The notes beneath the pieces were generated by a model, which worked only from the letters and a program-made list of their open reading frames with translations, made no database searches and was not told the DNA's origin. From Arthrobacter sp. Y-9 (GTDB lineage Bacteria > Actinomycetota > Actinomycetes > Actinomycetales > Micrococcaceae), in assembly GCF_029690065.1 (NCBI RefSeq), contig NZ_CP121463.1, forward strand, positions 558,001-622,000: 64,000 nucleotides of DNA. The letters run 5' to 3'. The translations under genes and the position numbers were made by a program. This document shows, piece by piece, positions 40,279-48,578 of this stretch. Every line of letters begins with the position of its first letter. The first letter of the stretch is position 1.

Positions 40279-42297
40279 TCAGCCCGCGCTGTGCCGTCCC
40301 CGGGTCGCCAGATACAGCGCGGCCTCCTTCTGGAGCTGCCGCTCGGCGTCGAGCTCGGCCTGGATCCTGGCCAGCTCGCCGGCCGCCTGGCCCTGCCGCT
40401 CGGACATCTCCAGCTGCGCGAGCAGCTGGGTGTTGACCTTCTCGCTCAGCTTGGCGAGCTGCTCCTGCTGCTTCGCGAGCAGGAGCTGGGTCTGCTGGAG
40501 CGCCGCGAGCGTGGCCGCGTTGTCGCCCTGGGGCACGACGCCGGGCGCCTCGCGCTCAGCCAGCAGGAGCCGCAGCTCGGAGTCGAGGCCGCCCTCCAGG
40601 CCGCCGTCTTGCATCGCAGGGGCGGTGCGCTGATGCCCTGCGACGTGAGCCGGAACGTGCTGCTCCGGGGCGTCGCTCGGGTTCAGGCCGTTGGCGAGGG
40701 CCTCACCTGCGGCTCCGGAGGGAGCGGCGACCGCGGCGAGGGTCGCTGTCGTCGTGTCGGGTTCCGCAGTGGAGCCCTCGGACGCTGCCTTGGCCGGCTG
40801 CATCTCGACGGTCTTGCGGAGCGGGACCTCCTTGATGAACAGCACGGCGATGATCGCGGCGATGGCCACGAAACCGGCGATCAGGAAGATCTGCGCGGAG
40901 GCGTCACCGTAAGCGGCCTTGACGATCGTGGCGATCGGGCCGGGCATGTCCTTGACGTCCAGGCTCGTGCTCGACGCGCCGGATCCGGCAGGGACCTTGA
41001 TGTGGTGGTCGATGAAGCCCTGCTTGATCAGATCCGAGGAGCGGTTGCCCAGCACGGCGCCCAGCACGGACACGCCGATCGCGCCACCGACGGTCCGGAA
41101 GAACGCCACCGAGGCACTCGCGGACCCGATGTCCCGCGGAGCCACGGTGTTCTGCACGGCCAGGACCAGGTTCTGCATGGTCATGCCGAGGCCGAGGCCC
41201 AGGACGGCCATGTAGACGCCGGTGATCCAGAAGTCGGTCTCGTGGTCGATCGTGCCGAGGAGGAGCATGCCCGCCGCGGTGAGGATCGTGCCGGCCACCA
41301 GGTAGCCCTTCCACTTGCCGTAGCGGGAGATCAGCTGGCCCGCGACCGTGGAGCCCACCAGGTTGGTGAAGATCATCGGCAGGGTCAGCAGGCCGGCCTC
41401 GGTGGGCGTCGCGCCACGGGCCACCTGGAAGTACTGCCCGATGAAGGAGGAGGAGCCGAACATGGCCACGCCGATGGCCACCGAGGCCACGATGCTCAGC
41501 GCGGTGGTGCGGTTGGAGATGATCTTCAGGGGGATGATCGGCTCGGAGACCTTGGCCTCGACCAGGATGAAGAGCAGCAGGCCGACGACCGAGCCGCCCA
41601 CCATCGCCGCGGTCTGCCAGGACCACCACTCGTAGTAGTCCGGGTTACCGGCGAACGAGACCCAGATCAGCAGGGTGGAGACGGACGCGCTGAGCAGAAT
41701 GGTGCCCAGCCAGTCGATCTTCGCCTTGCGGCGGATCTGCGGCAGCTTCAGCGTGATCTGGAGCAGGATCAGGGCGATGATCGCGAGCGGGACGCAGACG
41801 TAGAACGTCCAGCGCCAGCCCCAGTGGTCCACGATCAGACCGCCGAGCAGCGGGCCGCCCGCGGTGCCCACGGCGAGAACGGCGCCGAGGTAGCCGGAGT
41901 ACTTGCCACGCTCACGCGGGGCGATCATGACGCCCATGATGGCCTGGGACAGGGCGATCAGACCGCCCATGCCGATGCCCTGGATGACGCGTGCGGTCAG
42001 CAGCATCGGGATGTCGGGGGAGAGGCCCGCCACCACCGAACCCGCCACGAAGACGACGATGCTCAGCTGGACCAGGATCTTCTTGTCGTAGAGATCCGCG
42101 AGCTTGCCCCAGATCGGGGTGGTGACGGCGCTGGCCAGCATGGAGGCCGTGATGACCCAGGCGAAATCCGTCTGGGTGCCTTTGAGGTCGGAAATGATGG
42201 TGGGCAGCGCGTTCGAGACGATCGTGCTGGACACGATCGCCGTGAAGAACGCGGCAAGGAGGCCGGTGAAGGCCTCCATGATCTGCCGGTGGCTCAT
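40279..42297 (-). CDS. DHA2-family MFS drug exporter with coiled-coil tail
   Basis: A 672-residue EmrB/QacA-type proton antiporter with 14 predicted helices. Motif A appears as GKLADLYDKK, motif C as GYLGAVLAVGTAGGPLLGG, and the start SHRQIMEAFTGLLAAFFTAIV is typical. After the last helix (about residue 500) comes a long cytoplasmic tail: an Ala/Pro/Thr-rich linker, then a heptad-rich coiled coil from about residue 585 (LLLAKQQEQLAKLSEKV, LARIQAELDAERQLQKEA). Ordinary DHA2 exporters lack this. The ATG at 42297 has GAGG upstream; an alternative TTG start at 42324 lies 3 nt after the MarR stop with GGAG upstream. Co-transcribed with marR-type regulator. Confidence 0.92.
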   Translation of the reverse strand: MSHRQIMEAFTGLLAAFFTAIVSSTIVSNALPTIISDLKGTQTDFAWVITASMLASAVTTPIWGKLADLYDKKILVQLSIVVFVAGSVVAGLSPDIPMLLTARVIQGIGMGGLIALSQAIMGVMIAPRERGKYSGYLGAVLAVGTAGGPLLGGLIVDHWGWRWTFYVCVPLAIIALILLQITLKLPQIRRKAKIDWLGTILLSASVSTLLIWVSFAGNPDYYEWWSWQTAAMVGGSVVGLLLFILVEAKVSEPIIPLKIISNRTTALSIVASVAIGVAMFGSSSFIGQYFQVARGATPTEAGLLTLPMIFTNLVGSTVAGQLISRYGKWKGYLVAGTILTAAGMLLLGTIDHETDFWITGVYMAVLGLGLGMTMQNLVLAVQNTVAPRDIGSASASVAFFRTVGGAIGVSVLGAVLGNRSSDLIKQGFIDHHIKVPAGSGASSTSLDVKDMPGPIATIVKAAYGDASAQIFLIAGFVAIAAIIAVLFIKEVPLRKTVEMQPAKAASEGSTAEPDTTTATLAAVAAPSGAAGEALANGLNPSDAPEQHVPAHVAGHQRTAPAMQDGGLEGGLDSELRLLLAEREAPGVVPQGDNAATLAALQQTQLLLAKQQEQLAKLSEKVNTQLLAQLEMSERQGQAAGELARIQAELDAERQLQKEAALYLATRGRHSAG

Positions 42298-42327
42298 GGG
42301 CTGAGCCTCGTGGGTGGGGTTCAAGAT

Positions 42328-42804
42328 TCAGTCTCCTGCGGGGGTGGCGGCGGCGTACGGGGAGGGCTTGCGACGGTAGGACTGCAAAGCCACGGTGAGA
42401 TCGGTCAGGTTGGAGCGGCACGTGAGCGCCTGGTCCTCGTCCCAGTCACCGAGAAGGCTCAGCAGTGCCTGGACGCGGTCCTCCTCGGCCCGGGCGAGCT
42501 GATCCTGCCCGGTCTCGGTGACCTCCAGGAGCTGGGCCCTGCGGTCCGTGGGGTCCTGCGTCCGGGTGATGAAGCCGCGTTCCTCGAGTTCCGCGAGGTG
42601 ACGGCTCAGCACGGGGGAGCTCACACCGAGCCGCTGCGCGATGTCCACCGCACGCCCACCGTGTTCGGTGATCATGTGGAGCACCCCGAGCAGGGCCGTG
42701 CTGGTTCCCGGAGCGAGGGAGTCGTGCGAGAGGCAGCGCAGTGCGCGCTGCAGATCCACGACCCCGCGGATGAGTGCCCGCGCTGTTGCTGGCTCTACCG
42801 GCAT
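42328..42804 (-). CDS. MarR-family regulator of the exporter operon
   Basis: A 158-residue MarR protein. The winged helix spans about residues 40-110: RAVDIAQRLGVSSPVLSRHL (recognition helix) and FITRTQDPTDRRAQLLEVTETG (wing). The terminal helices form the dimer interface. The ATG at 42804 follows GGAGG. It precedes the DHA2 exporter with a few nucleotides between, a classic repressor-pump operon, and two TTGCTTA elements flank its promoter. It probably represses the operon until a toxic ligand binds. Confidence 0.9.
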   Translation of the reverse strand: MPVEPATARALIRGVVDLQRALRCLSHDSLAPGTSTALLGVLHMITEHGGRAVDIAQRLGVSSPVLSRHLAELEERGFITRTQDPTDRRAQLLEVTETGQDQLARAEEDRVQALLSLLGDWDEDQALTCRSNLTDLTVALQSYRRKPSPYAAATPAGD

Positions 42805-42819
42805 CCGATCCTCCTGTAA

Positions 42820-42863
42820 TTGCTTATGGCAACTATATAAGTGGAAAGGTTGCTTAGTCAAAC
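42820..42863 (-). promoter_or_regulatory. promoter and MarR boxes of the exporter operon
   Basis: On the minus strand TTGACT (42861-42856) and TATAGT (42837-42832) are separated by 18 nt, a strong promoter. Two copies of TTGCTTA-nn-(G)CAA(A)C (42820-42833 and 42850-42863) overlap the -10 and -35 regions, spaced exactly 30 bp apart, so two MarR dimers would bind on the same face of DNA. Confidence 0.75.
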
Positions 42864-42970
42864 TAATATTCCGGCGAAGGGTTACGGAGGCGAAGGGGGC
42901 GAGAGGACGCGCAGGGCACGACGACGGCGCGTCCCGGCTCCGGCTGCCGTGAGGGGAGGAGGTCCCGGGG

Positions 42971-43471
42971 TCAGCCCCGGTGCCGGGCGAAGAAGTCCCG
43001 CAGGAGGGTGGCGCACTCGTCTTCGCGGATGCCCGCGTAGACCTCCACCCAGTGGTTGAGGCGGCGCTCGCGGAGGATGTCGAAGACGGAACCCGCGGCG
43101 CCGGCCTTCTCATCCCAGGCGCCGAACACCACGCGGGGGATCCGGCTCAGGACGATCGCCCCGGCGCACATCGCGCACGGCTCGAGCGTGACCACCAGGG
43201 TGCAGTCCTCCAGGCGCCAGCCGTCGGACTCGCCGCCGTCGTCGGTCATCCTGCGGCGGAGGGCCTCGGCTCCGGCCCGGATCGCGACCACTTCGGCGTG
43301 GGCCGTGGGGTCGCCCAGGGCCTCGCGTTCGTTGCGGCCGGTGGCCAGGACGGCGCCGTCGGGACCCAGCAGCACGGCGCCGATCGGCACGTCCTCGGTG
43401 CGCAGCGCCTCCCGGGCCTCGGCGAGGGCGAGGCCCATCCAGTGCTCGTGGTCGGTGTCGTGCGGGATCAT
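42971..43471 (-). CDS. tadA: tRNA adenosine(34) deaminase
   Basis: A 166-residue zinc-dependent cytidine-deaminase-fold enzyme that converts A34 of tRNA-Arg(ACG) to inosine. Zinc ligands are His58 (in TAHAEV, with catalytic Glu60) and Cys99/Cys102 (in LEPCAMCAGAI). The C-terminal GAWDEKAGAAGSVFDILRERRLNH matches TadA. The ATG at 43471 gives the standard length; the frame continues upstream through a palindrome and antisense to upp and is not coding. Two tRNA-Arg(ACG) genes, its substrate, occur near the right end of this window. Confidence 0.93.
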   Translation of the reverse strand: MIPHDTDHEHWMGLALAEAREALRTEDVPIGAVLLGPDGAVLATGRNEREALGDPTAHAEVVAIRAGAEALRRRMTDDGGESDGWRLEDCTLVVTLEPCAMCAGAIVLSRIPRVVFGAWDEKAGAAGSVFDILRERRLNHWVEVYAGIREDECATLLRDFFARHRG

Positions 43472-43498
43472 GCCCACCAGCGTATCCGGCCTCCCACA

Positions 43499-43563
43499 CT
43501 CGCGAACCGCCAGTAGGCGCCCGTATGGCCCACGGATACGGGCGCCTACTGGCGGTTCGCGAG
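43499..43563. repeat. perfect 28-bp palindrome between tadA and upp
   Basis: The sequence from 43499 (CTCGCGAACCGCCAGTAGGC...) to 43526 is repeated in exact inverted orientation at 43536-43563 around the 9-nt loop GGCCCACGG. It lies in the divergent gap 28 nt upstream of tadA and 59 nt upstream of upp. It is a different sequence from both the 7359 palindrome and the family A repeats. Confidence 0.95.
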
Positions 43564-43621
43564 CGGAACTGCCGCGGTTGGCGAAAGACGGCAAACGGCC
43601 GGCGTCCTGTAAATTTGACCC

Positions 43622-44269
43622 ATGCGCACCATCGTTGTGGACCACCCGCTCGTCGCCCATAAGCTCACCGTGCTGCGGGACAAGACGACGCCTTCGCCCG
43701 TCTTCCGTCAGCTGACCGAAGAGCTCGTCACCCTTCTCGCCTACGAGGCCACTCGCGAGGTGCGTACCCAGCCCGTCACCATCGAGACCCCGGTGGCCAC
43801 CACGATCGGCACGGCTTTCACCAAGCCGACGCCCCTGGTGGTCCCGATCCTCCGCGCCGGTCTCGGCATGCTCGAGGGCATGACCAAGCTGGTCCCCACG
43901 GCCGAGGTCGGCTTCCTGGGCATGGCCCGTGACGAGCACACCCTGGACATCATCACCTACGCCGAGCGCCTTCCGGAGGACCTCACGGGCCGCCAGGTCT
44001 TCGTCCTGGACCCCATGCTGGCCACCGGTGGCACGCTGCGCGAGGCCATCAAGTTCCTCTTCCGCCGCGGCGCCGACGAGGTCACCTGCATCTGCCTGCT
44101 GGCTGCGCCCGAGGGTCTGGCGAAGCTCGAGGAGGAGCTCTCCGACGCGAACGTCACCGTGGTCCTCGCCTCGATCGACGAGCGCCTCGATGAGAAGGCG
44201 TACATCGTCCCCGGCCTCGGCGACGCCGGCGACCGCCTCTACGGCGTCGCGAGCGTCCTGGAGGCCTGA
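43622..44269 (+). CDS. upp: uracil phosphoribosyltransferase
   Basis: A 215-residue pyrimidine salvage enzyme that joins uracil and PRPP to form UMP in the cytoplasm. The PRPP-binding loop is [16 protein letters not shown] and the uracil-binding C-terminal region contains [27 protein letters not shown] is also diagnostic. Full length and well conserved. The start at 43622 has no ribosome site, and a TAAATT hexamer sits only 6-7 nt upstream, so the mRNA is probably leaderless. Divergent from tadA. Confidence 0.96.
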   Translation: MRTIVVDHPLVAHKLTVLRDKTTPSPVFRQLTEELVTLLAYEATREVRTQPVTIETPVATTIGTAFTKPTPLVVPILRAGLGMLEGMTKLVPTAEVGFLGMARDEHTLDIITYAERLPEDLTGRQVFVLDPMLATGGTLREAIKFLFRRGADEVTCICLLAAPEGLAKLEEELSDANVTVVLASIDERLDEKAYIVPGLGDAGDRLYGVASVLEA

Positions 44270-44290
44270 GCCTCTTCCGCCGTCGCGCCC

Positions 44291-44339
44291 AGGGCGCCTG
44301 GCCGCCGTCGTCCCTCCGGACGCGGTGGGCAGGCGCCCT
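44291..44339. terminator. hairpin between convergent upp and sensor kinase genes
   Basis: AGGGCGCCTG (44291-44300) and CAGGCGCCCT (44330-44339) are perfect complements separated by a 29-nt loop, located between the upp stop and the sensor-kinase stop. The short TTCG after it is weak as a T-tract. Confidence 0.55.
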
Positions 44340-44346
44340 TCGCCGT

Positions 44347-45894
44347 TCAGGACGCCGGGCGCAGCTCCACGGAGAATACGGTCCGGCCCGGCCGGGACTC
44401 GAGCGTCACGATGCCGCCGTGCGCCTGGACGATCGCCTGCACGATCGAGAGACCCAGCCCCGACGAGCCGCCCGTCCGGGCCTTGTCCGCCTGGGTGAAG
44501 CGGGAGAACACCTCGGGCTGCAGCTCTTCGGGGATGCCGGGGCCGTCGTCGGTCACGGTGAGCGTCGGCCTGCCGTCAGCCGAGAGCGCGACGCCGACCT
44601 CCACCTTGGTGCCTTCCGGCGTGTGCTTCTGAGCGTTGGTCAGCAGATTCACCAGAACCTGGCGCAGACGGGCCGGATCGGCCCACGCGTCCACGGTTCC
44701 CGCGGGGACCGCCAGCCGCCAGTCGTGCCCGGAGTCCTGCGCGCGTTTCTCCATGACCTCCTCGACGGCGAGCTGCACGAGGTCCACCGGGCGGCCCTGG
44801 ATCGCCTGGCCCTCGTCCAGCCGGGCGAGCGTCAGCAGGTCCTCCACGAGCGCGTTCATCCGGACGGACTGGCTCTGCACGCGGGCGAGGGATTCTCTGC
44901 CCTGATCGCTGAGGGACTCGGTCAGACCGAGCATCTCGCTGTAGCCGCGGATGGCCGTCAGCGGGGTCCGGAGCTCGTGGGAGGCGTCCGCCACGAACTG
45001 CCGGGCCTTCATCTCGGAGGCGTGGCGCACGGCCAGAGCGCCGGAGACGTTGTCGAGCATCCGGTTGAACGCATGCCCCACGCTGCCCACCTCGGTGTCG
45101 GGGTCCGTGGCGCTCTCCGGGACGCGCACGCCCAGGGCGACCTCGCCGACGTCGAGCCGTGACTCCGCCACCTGGCCGGCCACCTCGCTGAGCTGTGCGA
45201 GCGGGCGCAGGGTCCGGCGGATGAGCCAGGTGCCGACGACGGCGCAGATCACCAGGGCGCCCGCCGACACCAGGAGGGTGGTCAGGACGAGGGCGCCGAG
45301 GGCGTCGTTCTTGCCGGCGAGCGGGAGTCCGGTGACCACCACGGCCCCGTTGGGGGTGGTGGAGGCCAGCATCCGGTACTCACCGACGCTGAGCCGTGTG
45401 GTGACGGGGGCGGCGCCCGGCCGATAGGCCTCGGGGGTCGCGGACAACACCGCGATCTTCCGCAGGTCACCCGTCGGAAGCGGGGCGAACTGCCCGTCGT
45501 CGCGGAGGATCACCGCAGCGCCCTGAGCGCCGTCGCTCGTGGCCACGGCTGTGATCGTCCCGAGGGCCTGACCCCGGAATTCAGGGGAGCCTCCGGGTCC
45601 ACCCGGACCGCCCAGGGTCGCCGCCGCACGGTGGTTCGCCAGCCGCAGCTGCGAGTCGACGTCGTTGGTCAGGACCCGGTCCATGGTCGCGTAGACCACG
45701 GAGCCGAGCACCGCGGCGATGACGGTCAGCAGCGCCATGGTGACGAGCACGAGCTTGGTGCGCAGCGGCCAGGACTTCAGGCGGCGCCAGCGGGCACCGG
45801 CGCCGGAAGGGCTGCCGCCCGTGGGCGGAGTGGACGGCGGGCCGGTCGGTGGCGGCGGAGGAGCGGCGCCCTCAGGCGCGGGGTGAGCTGTCAT
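44347..45894 (-). CDS. two-component sensor histidine kinase
   Basis: A 515-residue membrane kinase. A Pro-rich cytoplasmic N-terminus precedes helix one (about 47-70), an extracytoplasmic sensor region with a Gly/Pro patch (GGPGGPGGSPEF), helix two (about 198-226) and a HAMP domain. The phosphoacceptor is His306 in ASHELRTPLTAIRGYSEML; N-box NLLTNAQKHTPEG, G1 VTDDGPGIP, F-box FSRFTQADKA and G2 GSSGLGLSI complete the kinase. The overall look is of TrcS/TcrY-like actinobacterial kinases. Its ATG overlaps the response-regulator stop by 4 nt. The signal is unknown. Confidence 0.93.
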   Translation of the reverse strand: MTAHPAPEGAAPPPPPTGPPSTPPTGGSPSGAGARWRRLKSWPLRTKLVLVTMALLTVIAAVLGSVVYATMDRVLTNDVDSQLRLANHRAAATLGGPGGPGGSPEFRGQALGTITAVATSDGAQGAAVILRDDGQFAPLPTGDLRKIAVLSATPEAYRPGAAPVTTRLSVGEYRMLASTTPNGAVVVTGLPLAGKNDALGALVLTTLLVSAGALVICAVVGTWLIRRTLRPLAQLSEVAGQVAESRLDVGEVALGVRVPESATDPDTEVGSVGHAFNRMLDNVSGALAVRHASEMKARQFVADASHELRTPLTAIRGYSEMLGLTESLSDQGRESLARVQSQSVRMNALVEDLLTLARLDEGQAIQGRPVDLVQLAVEEVMEKRAQDSGHDWRLAVPAGTVDAWADPARLRQVLVNLLTNAQKHTPEGTKVEVGVALSADGRPTLTVTDDGPGIPEELQPEVFSRFTQADKARTGGSSGLGLSIVQAIVQAHGGIVTLESRPGRTVFSVELRPAS

Positions 45895-46631
45895 TCCGCA
45901 CCGGGCCGGATGACGTACCCCACGCCCCGGACCGTGTGGATCATGGGCGGACGGCCCACGTCGATCTTCTTGCGCAGGTAGGAGATGTAAAGCTCCACGA
46001 TGTTCGCCTGACCGCCGAAGTCGTAATGCCACACGTGGTCCAGGATCTGGTTCTTGCTCAGCACACGGCGCGGGTTCTCCATGAGGTACTGCAGAAGGTC
46101 GAACTGGGTGGCGGTCAGCTGGATCTCCTCGCCGCCACGGCGGACCTCCCGCGAGTCGATGTTGAGCACCAGATCGCCGACCACCAGTTCGGACGCGTCC
46201 TTGGCCGTGGCCCCGGACCGCTGCACAAGGCGGTGCAGGCGCAGGGTGAGCTCCTCGAGGCTGAAGGGCTTGGAGACGTAGTCGTCGCCGCCCGCCGCCA
46301 GACCTTCGACCCGGTTCTCCACGCTGTCCTTGGCGGTCAGGAAGAGCGCGGGGACCTCGGGCATGAAGGTGCGGATCTTCTGGAGGGCTTCGACGCCGTC
46401 GAACACCGGCACCATGATGTCCAGGACCAGCACGTCCGGCTGGAACTCGCGCGCCACCCGCACCGCGGACGGGCCGTCCTCCGCGTACTGGACCTCCCAG
46501 CCGCTCAGCTTGAGTCCCATGGCGACCAGCTCGCGGAGCATCGGCTCGTCATCCAGGACGAGGGCGCGGATCGGGGAGCCGTCCGGGCGGGTCAGACGAG
46601 GCAGGGACTGGAGTGACGGTGGCAGCGACAT
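45891..46631 (-). CDS. OmpR-family response regulator
   Basis: A 246-residue regulator, partner of the overlapping kinase. The receiver has the acidic pocket LDDEP (27-30), phosphoacceptor Asp71 in VLDIMVPVFDG, Thr and Lys in LTAKDS and YVSKPFS. The DNA-binding winged helix covers about residues 150-242 (LTATQFDLLQYLMENPRRVLSK, YLRKKID, HTVRGVGYVI). A 20-residue extension precedes the receiver. Closest by eye to TrcR/TcrX-type regulators. ATG at 46631. Confidence 0.95.
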   Translation of the reverse strand: MSLPPSLQSLPRLTRPDGSPIRALVLDDEPMLRELVAMGLKLSGWEVQYAEDGPSAVRVAREFQPDVLVLDIMVPVFDGVEALQKIRTFMPEVPALFLTAKDSVENRVEGLAAGGDDYVSKPFSLEELTLRLHRLVQRSGATAKDASELVVGDLVLNIDSREVRRGGEEIQLTATQFDLLQYLMENPRRVLSKNQILDHVWHYDFGGQANIVELYISYLRKKIDVGRPPMIHTVRGVGYVIRPGAE

Positions 46632-46864
46632 ACCTCCACTCTGGACCCTCGCCTTCGCTTCTGCCTAGGCGTTCGCTGTGTGCTCGCTGTGAGCGCACGA
46701 CGGCGCGTGGCCGGGGAGGGGCGGAAATTGTTCAGGATCGCGTCATCTCCGGCGGGTACCCTGCTTAGGAACGGTGTCGAGGAGAGAACCTTCGGGGTCC
46801 TCGACGGCCGTGTTCCCACCGGAACCGGCTCCCGCAGGACCGAGAGCGAGGCGAGGCGTCCACG

Positions 46865-47230
46865 ATGAGTGCATCCCCCAGGGGGCGAGCGGGCGATCCG
46901 CGCGCACGACATACGACGGCGGCATCCTGGCTGCGGCTGCTCCCTCTGCTGGGCGGCGTCGTCGTCCTGTCCTTGTGGGGCGCCGACGTCATTCCGGTGC
47001 TGCCTGCCGTCATCGCCCTCGGCGTGCTCGCACTGGGCCAGCTGGCCGGTGCGATGGCCCGCGCGAGCCGCGACATGGACCGCAGGGTCCAGGACGTCGT
47101 GGATGCGCGCAGAGATGCCCCGTCGCAGAAGCCCACTGAGGACGCCGAACCGCAGGCCTCAGGGAGCGTAGACCTCGACCCGGCGCACGCTGACCCGTCC
47201 GGCAAGGAACTCCAGAGATTCGGTGAATGA
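46865..47230 (+). CDS. small membrane protein, unknown function
   Basis: A 121-residue protein with two adjoining hydrophobic helices (WLRLLPLLGGVVVLSLWGADVIP; LPAVIALGVLALGQLAGAMA) and a charged cytoplasmic C-terminus. No family recognised. The ATG at 46865 follows GAGGCG. Its last 72 nt overlap, on the opposite strand, the SnoaL-like gene at 47159-47533, and the C-terminal residues there look less protein-like, so the real 3' end or even the gene itself is somewhat uncertain. Confidence 0.5.
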   Translation: MSASPRGRAGDPRARHTTAASWLRLLPLLGGVVVLSLWGADVIPVLPAVIALGVLALGQLAGAMARASRDMDRRVQDVVDARRDAPSQKPTEDAEPQASGSVDLDPAHADPSGKELQRFGE

Positions 47231-47533
47231 AGTGCCCGCCTCGTCGCGGTAGTCGATCACGAGCATGTTCTCCGCGGTGATCAGCCCCTTGAGGTGGATC
47301 GCCTCGGCGAGGTCCCACCGGAAATCGGGATCGGCCAGCGCTGTGAGGAGTTCCGACACGCCCCTCAGGGGTGCCGAAGCCTCTTTCGAAGCGCAATGGA
47401 ATTCGATGTTTTCCTGAACGAGAGTGGAAATGGTTTCCATATCCAAGGCCCGCCAGGCATAAATCCAGCGGGTCGAGAAACCCAGCAGGGAAAGGTTACG
47501 CCAGCACTGCTGTGGACCAGTCACGTCGGACAT
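47159..47533 (-). CDS. SnoaL/NTF2-like protein
   Basis: A 124-residue protein of the cone-shaped NTF2-like fold: an N-terminal helical part (STRWIYAWRALDMETISTLV) is followed by ENIEFHCA, a strand pattern LITAENMLVIDYRDEAG and SLEFLAGRVSVRRVEVY, typical of SnoaL-like nuclear-transport-factor proteins that bind small molecules or catalyse aldol or hydrolytic reactions. Catalytic residues cannot be assigned. ATG at 47533 with GGAAG upstream. It is 94 nt from the ECF sigma-factor gene on the same strand; a SnoaL-like protein near an ECF sigma factor may be functional or chance. Confidence 0.7.
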   Translation of the reverse strand: MSDVTGPQQCWRNLSLLGFSTRWIYAWRALDMETISTLVQENIEFHCASKEASAPLRGVSELLTALADPDFRWDLAEAIHLKGLITAENMLVIDYRDEAGTSFTESLEFLAGRVSVRRVEVYAP

Positions 47534-47627
47534 TCAGGTGCTTCCTTGGCGTGAATATGCCCCTGAAAACAGGCATTTTGCGGGATACCATTTGATTGTA
47601 TCGCACGGCGGTGAAAGGTGACCCGGA

Positions 47628-48578
47628 CTATGGATTGCCGGCCGCGGAATGACTGATCACGGAAGCATTGATCCGGTGGAGAAGCCCGGTCGGGTCAAGC
47701 CCGTGATGGGCAGGCTGGGACGCGACGATCAGGGTCACCGAGGTCCAGACCATCAGGTGCGTCATGTAGTCCTTCCAGGGCCATCCGGGAGGACGGTTCG
47801 CATCCTGAACACGGAAGACGCCACTGTCGAGAAGTTCCGTGATGGCCTTGCGGCAGGTCCTGCACGTCTCGAGATGCCGGTGGAACCAGGTTTTCCTGCG
47901 AGCGGTCAGTGTGCCGCTGAGATATGCCGGAACATATTCGATAGTGAACTGGCAGTCTTCGGATTCACGATTTCCCAGAAGTTCTCTGAGATATGCGACG
48001 CGAAGCGCTCTTTTCGCCCGGCGGTGCAGCACGACGGCGGCATTAGGGGACAAGTCCAGGGCGGGCGCGACATCCTTGGGCTGCATATCCTCGATATCGA
48101 GATACCAGATGATCATGCGCCATCGTTCGGGAAGCGACTCAAATGCCCGGCGGGCGGAGTCATTCTCAAAAGCGGCGATGACCCGGTCGGTGACTTCAGG
48201 CGAATCCCCGACCGAATCCAGGTCCTCAGAAGGGACTTCGCGGCGTTTACGGCGGGAATTCCTCCACACGGTCCGCGAAACACTCGACAGGAGATAGGGG
48301 AGGAACACCCCCTGCGGTCCGCGGCCGGATTTGATGGCCGCGAGCACGGCGGCGAACGTGTCGTTCACAGCGTCCTCCGCGGCTCCGTGGTCCTGGGTCA
48401 GCCCGTAGGCGATCCGGTACGCGGAGGCGCGGTGCTTGGCGAACAGGGTCCCGAAGGCGACCATGTCCCCGGAACGGGTCAGTGCGAGCAGCTCGACGTC
48501 ACTGTGCTTAGGCAACAAGGTCCCGATCACTCGGATGGTGCGGGATGCTCTGAGAGGAATGTCCGCTCGACGCGCCAT
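47628..48578 (-). CDS. ECF-type sigma factor with fused zinc-finger and membrane tail
   Basis: A 316-residue protein. Sigma-70 region 2 lies at about residues 45-115 (LFAKHRASAYRIAYGLTQD, DAVNDTFAAVL) and region 4 at about 145-200 (LPERWRMIIWYLDIEDM, PKDVAPALDLSPNAAVVLHRR). After Cys209 a segment with His235-x3-Cys239-x2-Cys242 (HRHLETCRTC) matches the zinc-binding anti-sigma (ZAS) motif, followed by a hydrophobic stretch at 272-288 (MTHLMVWTSVTLIVAS). So sigma factor, anti-sigma-like finger and a probable membrane helix are in one chain. Start ATG at 48578 lacks a good ribosome site; a later start near residue 17-21 is possible. Regulation by the fused tail is inferred. Confidence 0.85.
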   Translation of the reverse strand: MARRADIPLRASRTIRVIGTLLPKHSDVELLALTRSGDMVAFGTLFAKHRASAYRIAYGLTQDHGAAEDAVNDTFAAVLAAIKSGRGPQGVFLPYLLSSVSRTVWRNSRRKRREVPSEDLDSVGDSPEVTDRVIAAFENDSARRAFESLPERWRMIIWYLDIEDMQPKDVAPALDLSPNAAVVLHRRAKRALRVAYLRELLGNRESEDCQFTIEYVPAYLSGTLTARRKTWFHRHLETCRTCRKAITELLDSGVFRVQDANRPPGWPWKDYMTHLMVWTSVTLIVASQPAHHGLDPTGLLHRINASVISHSAAGNP

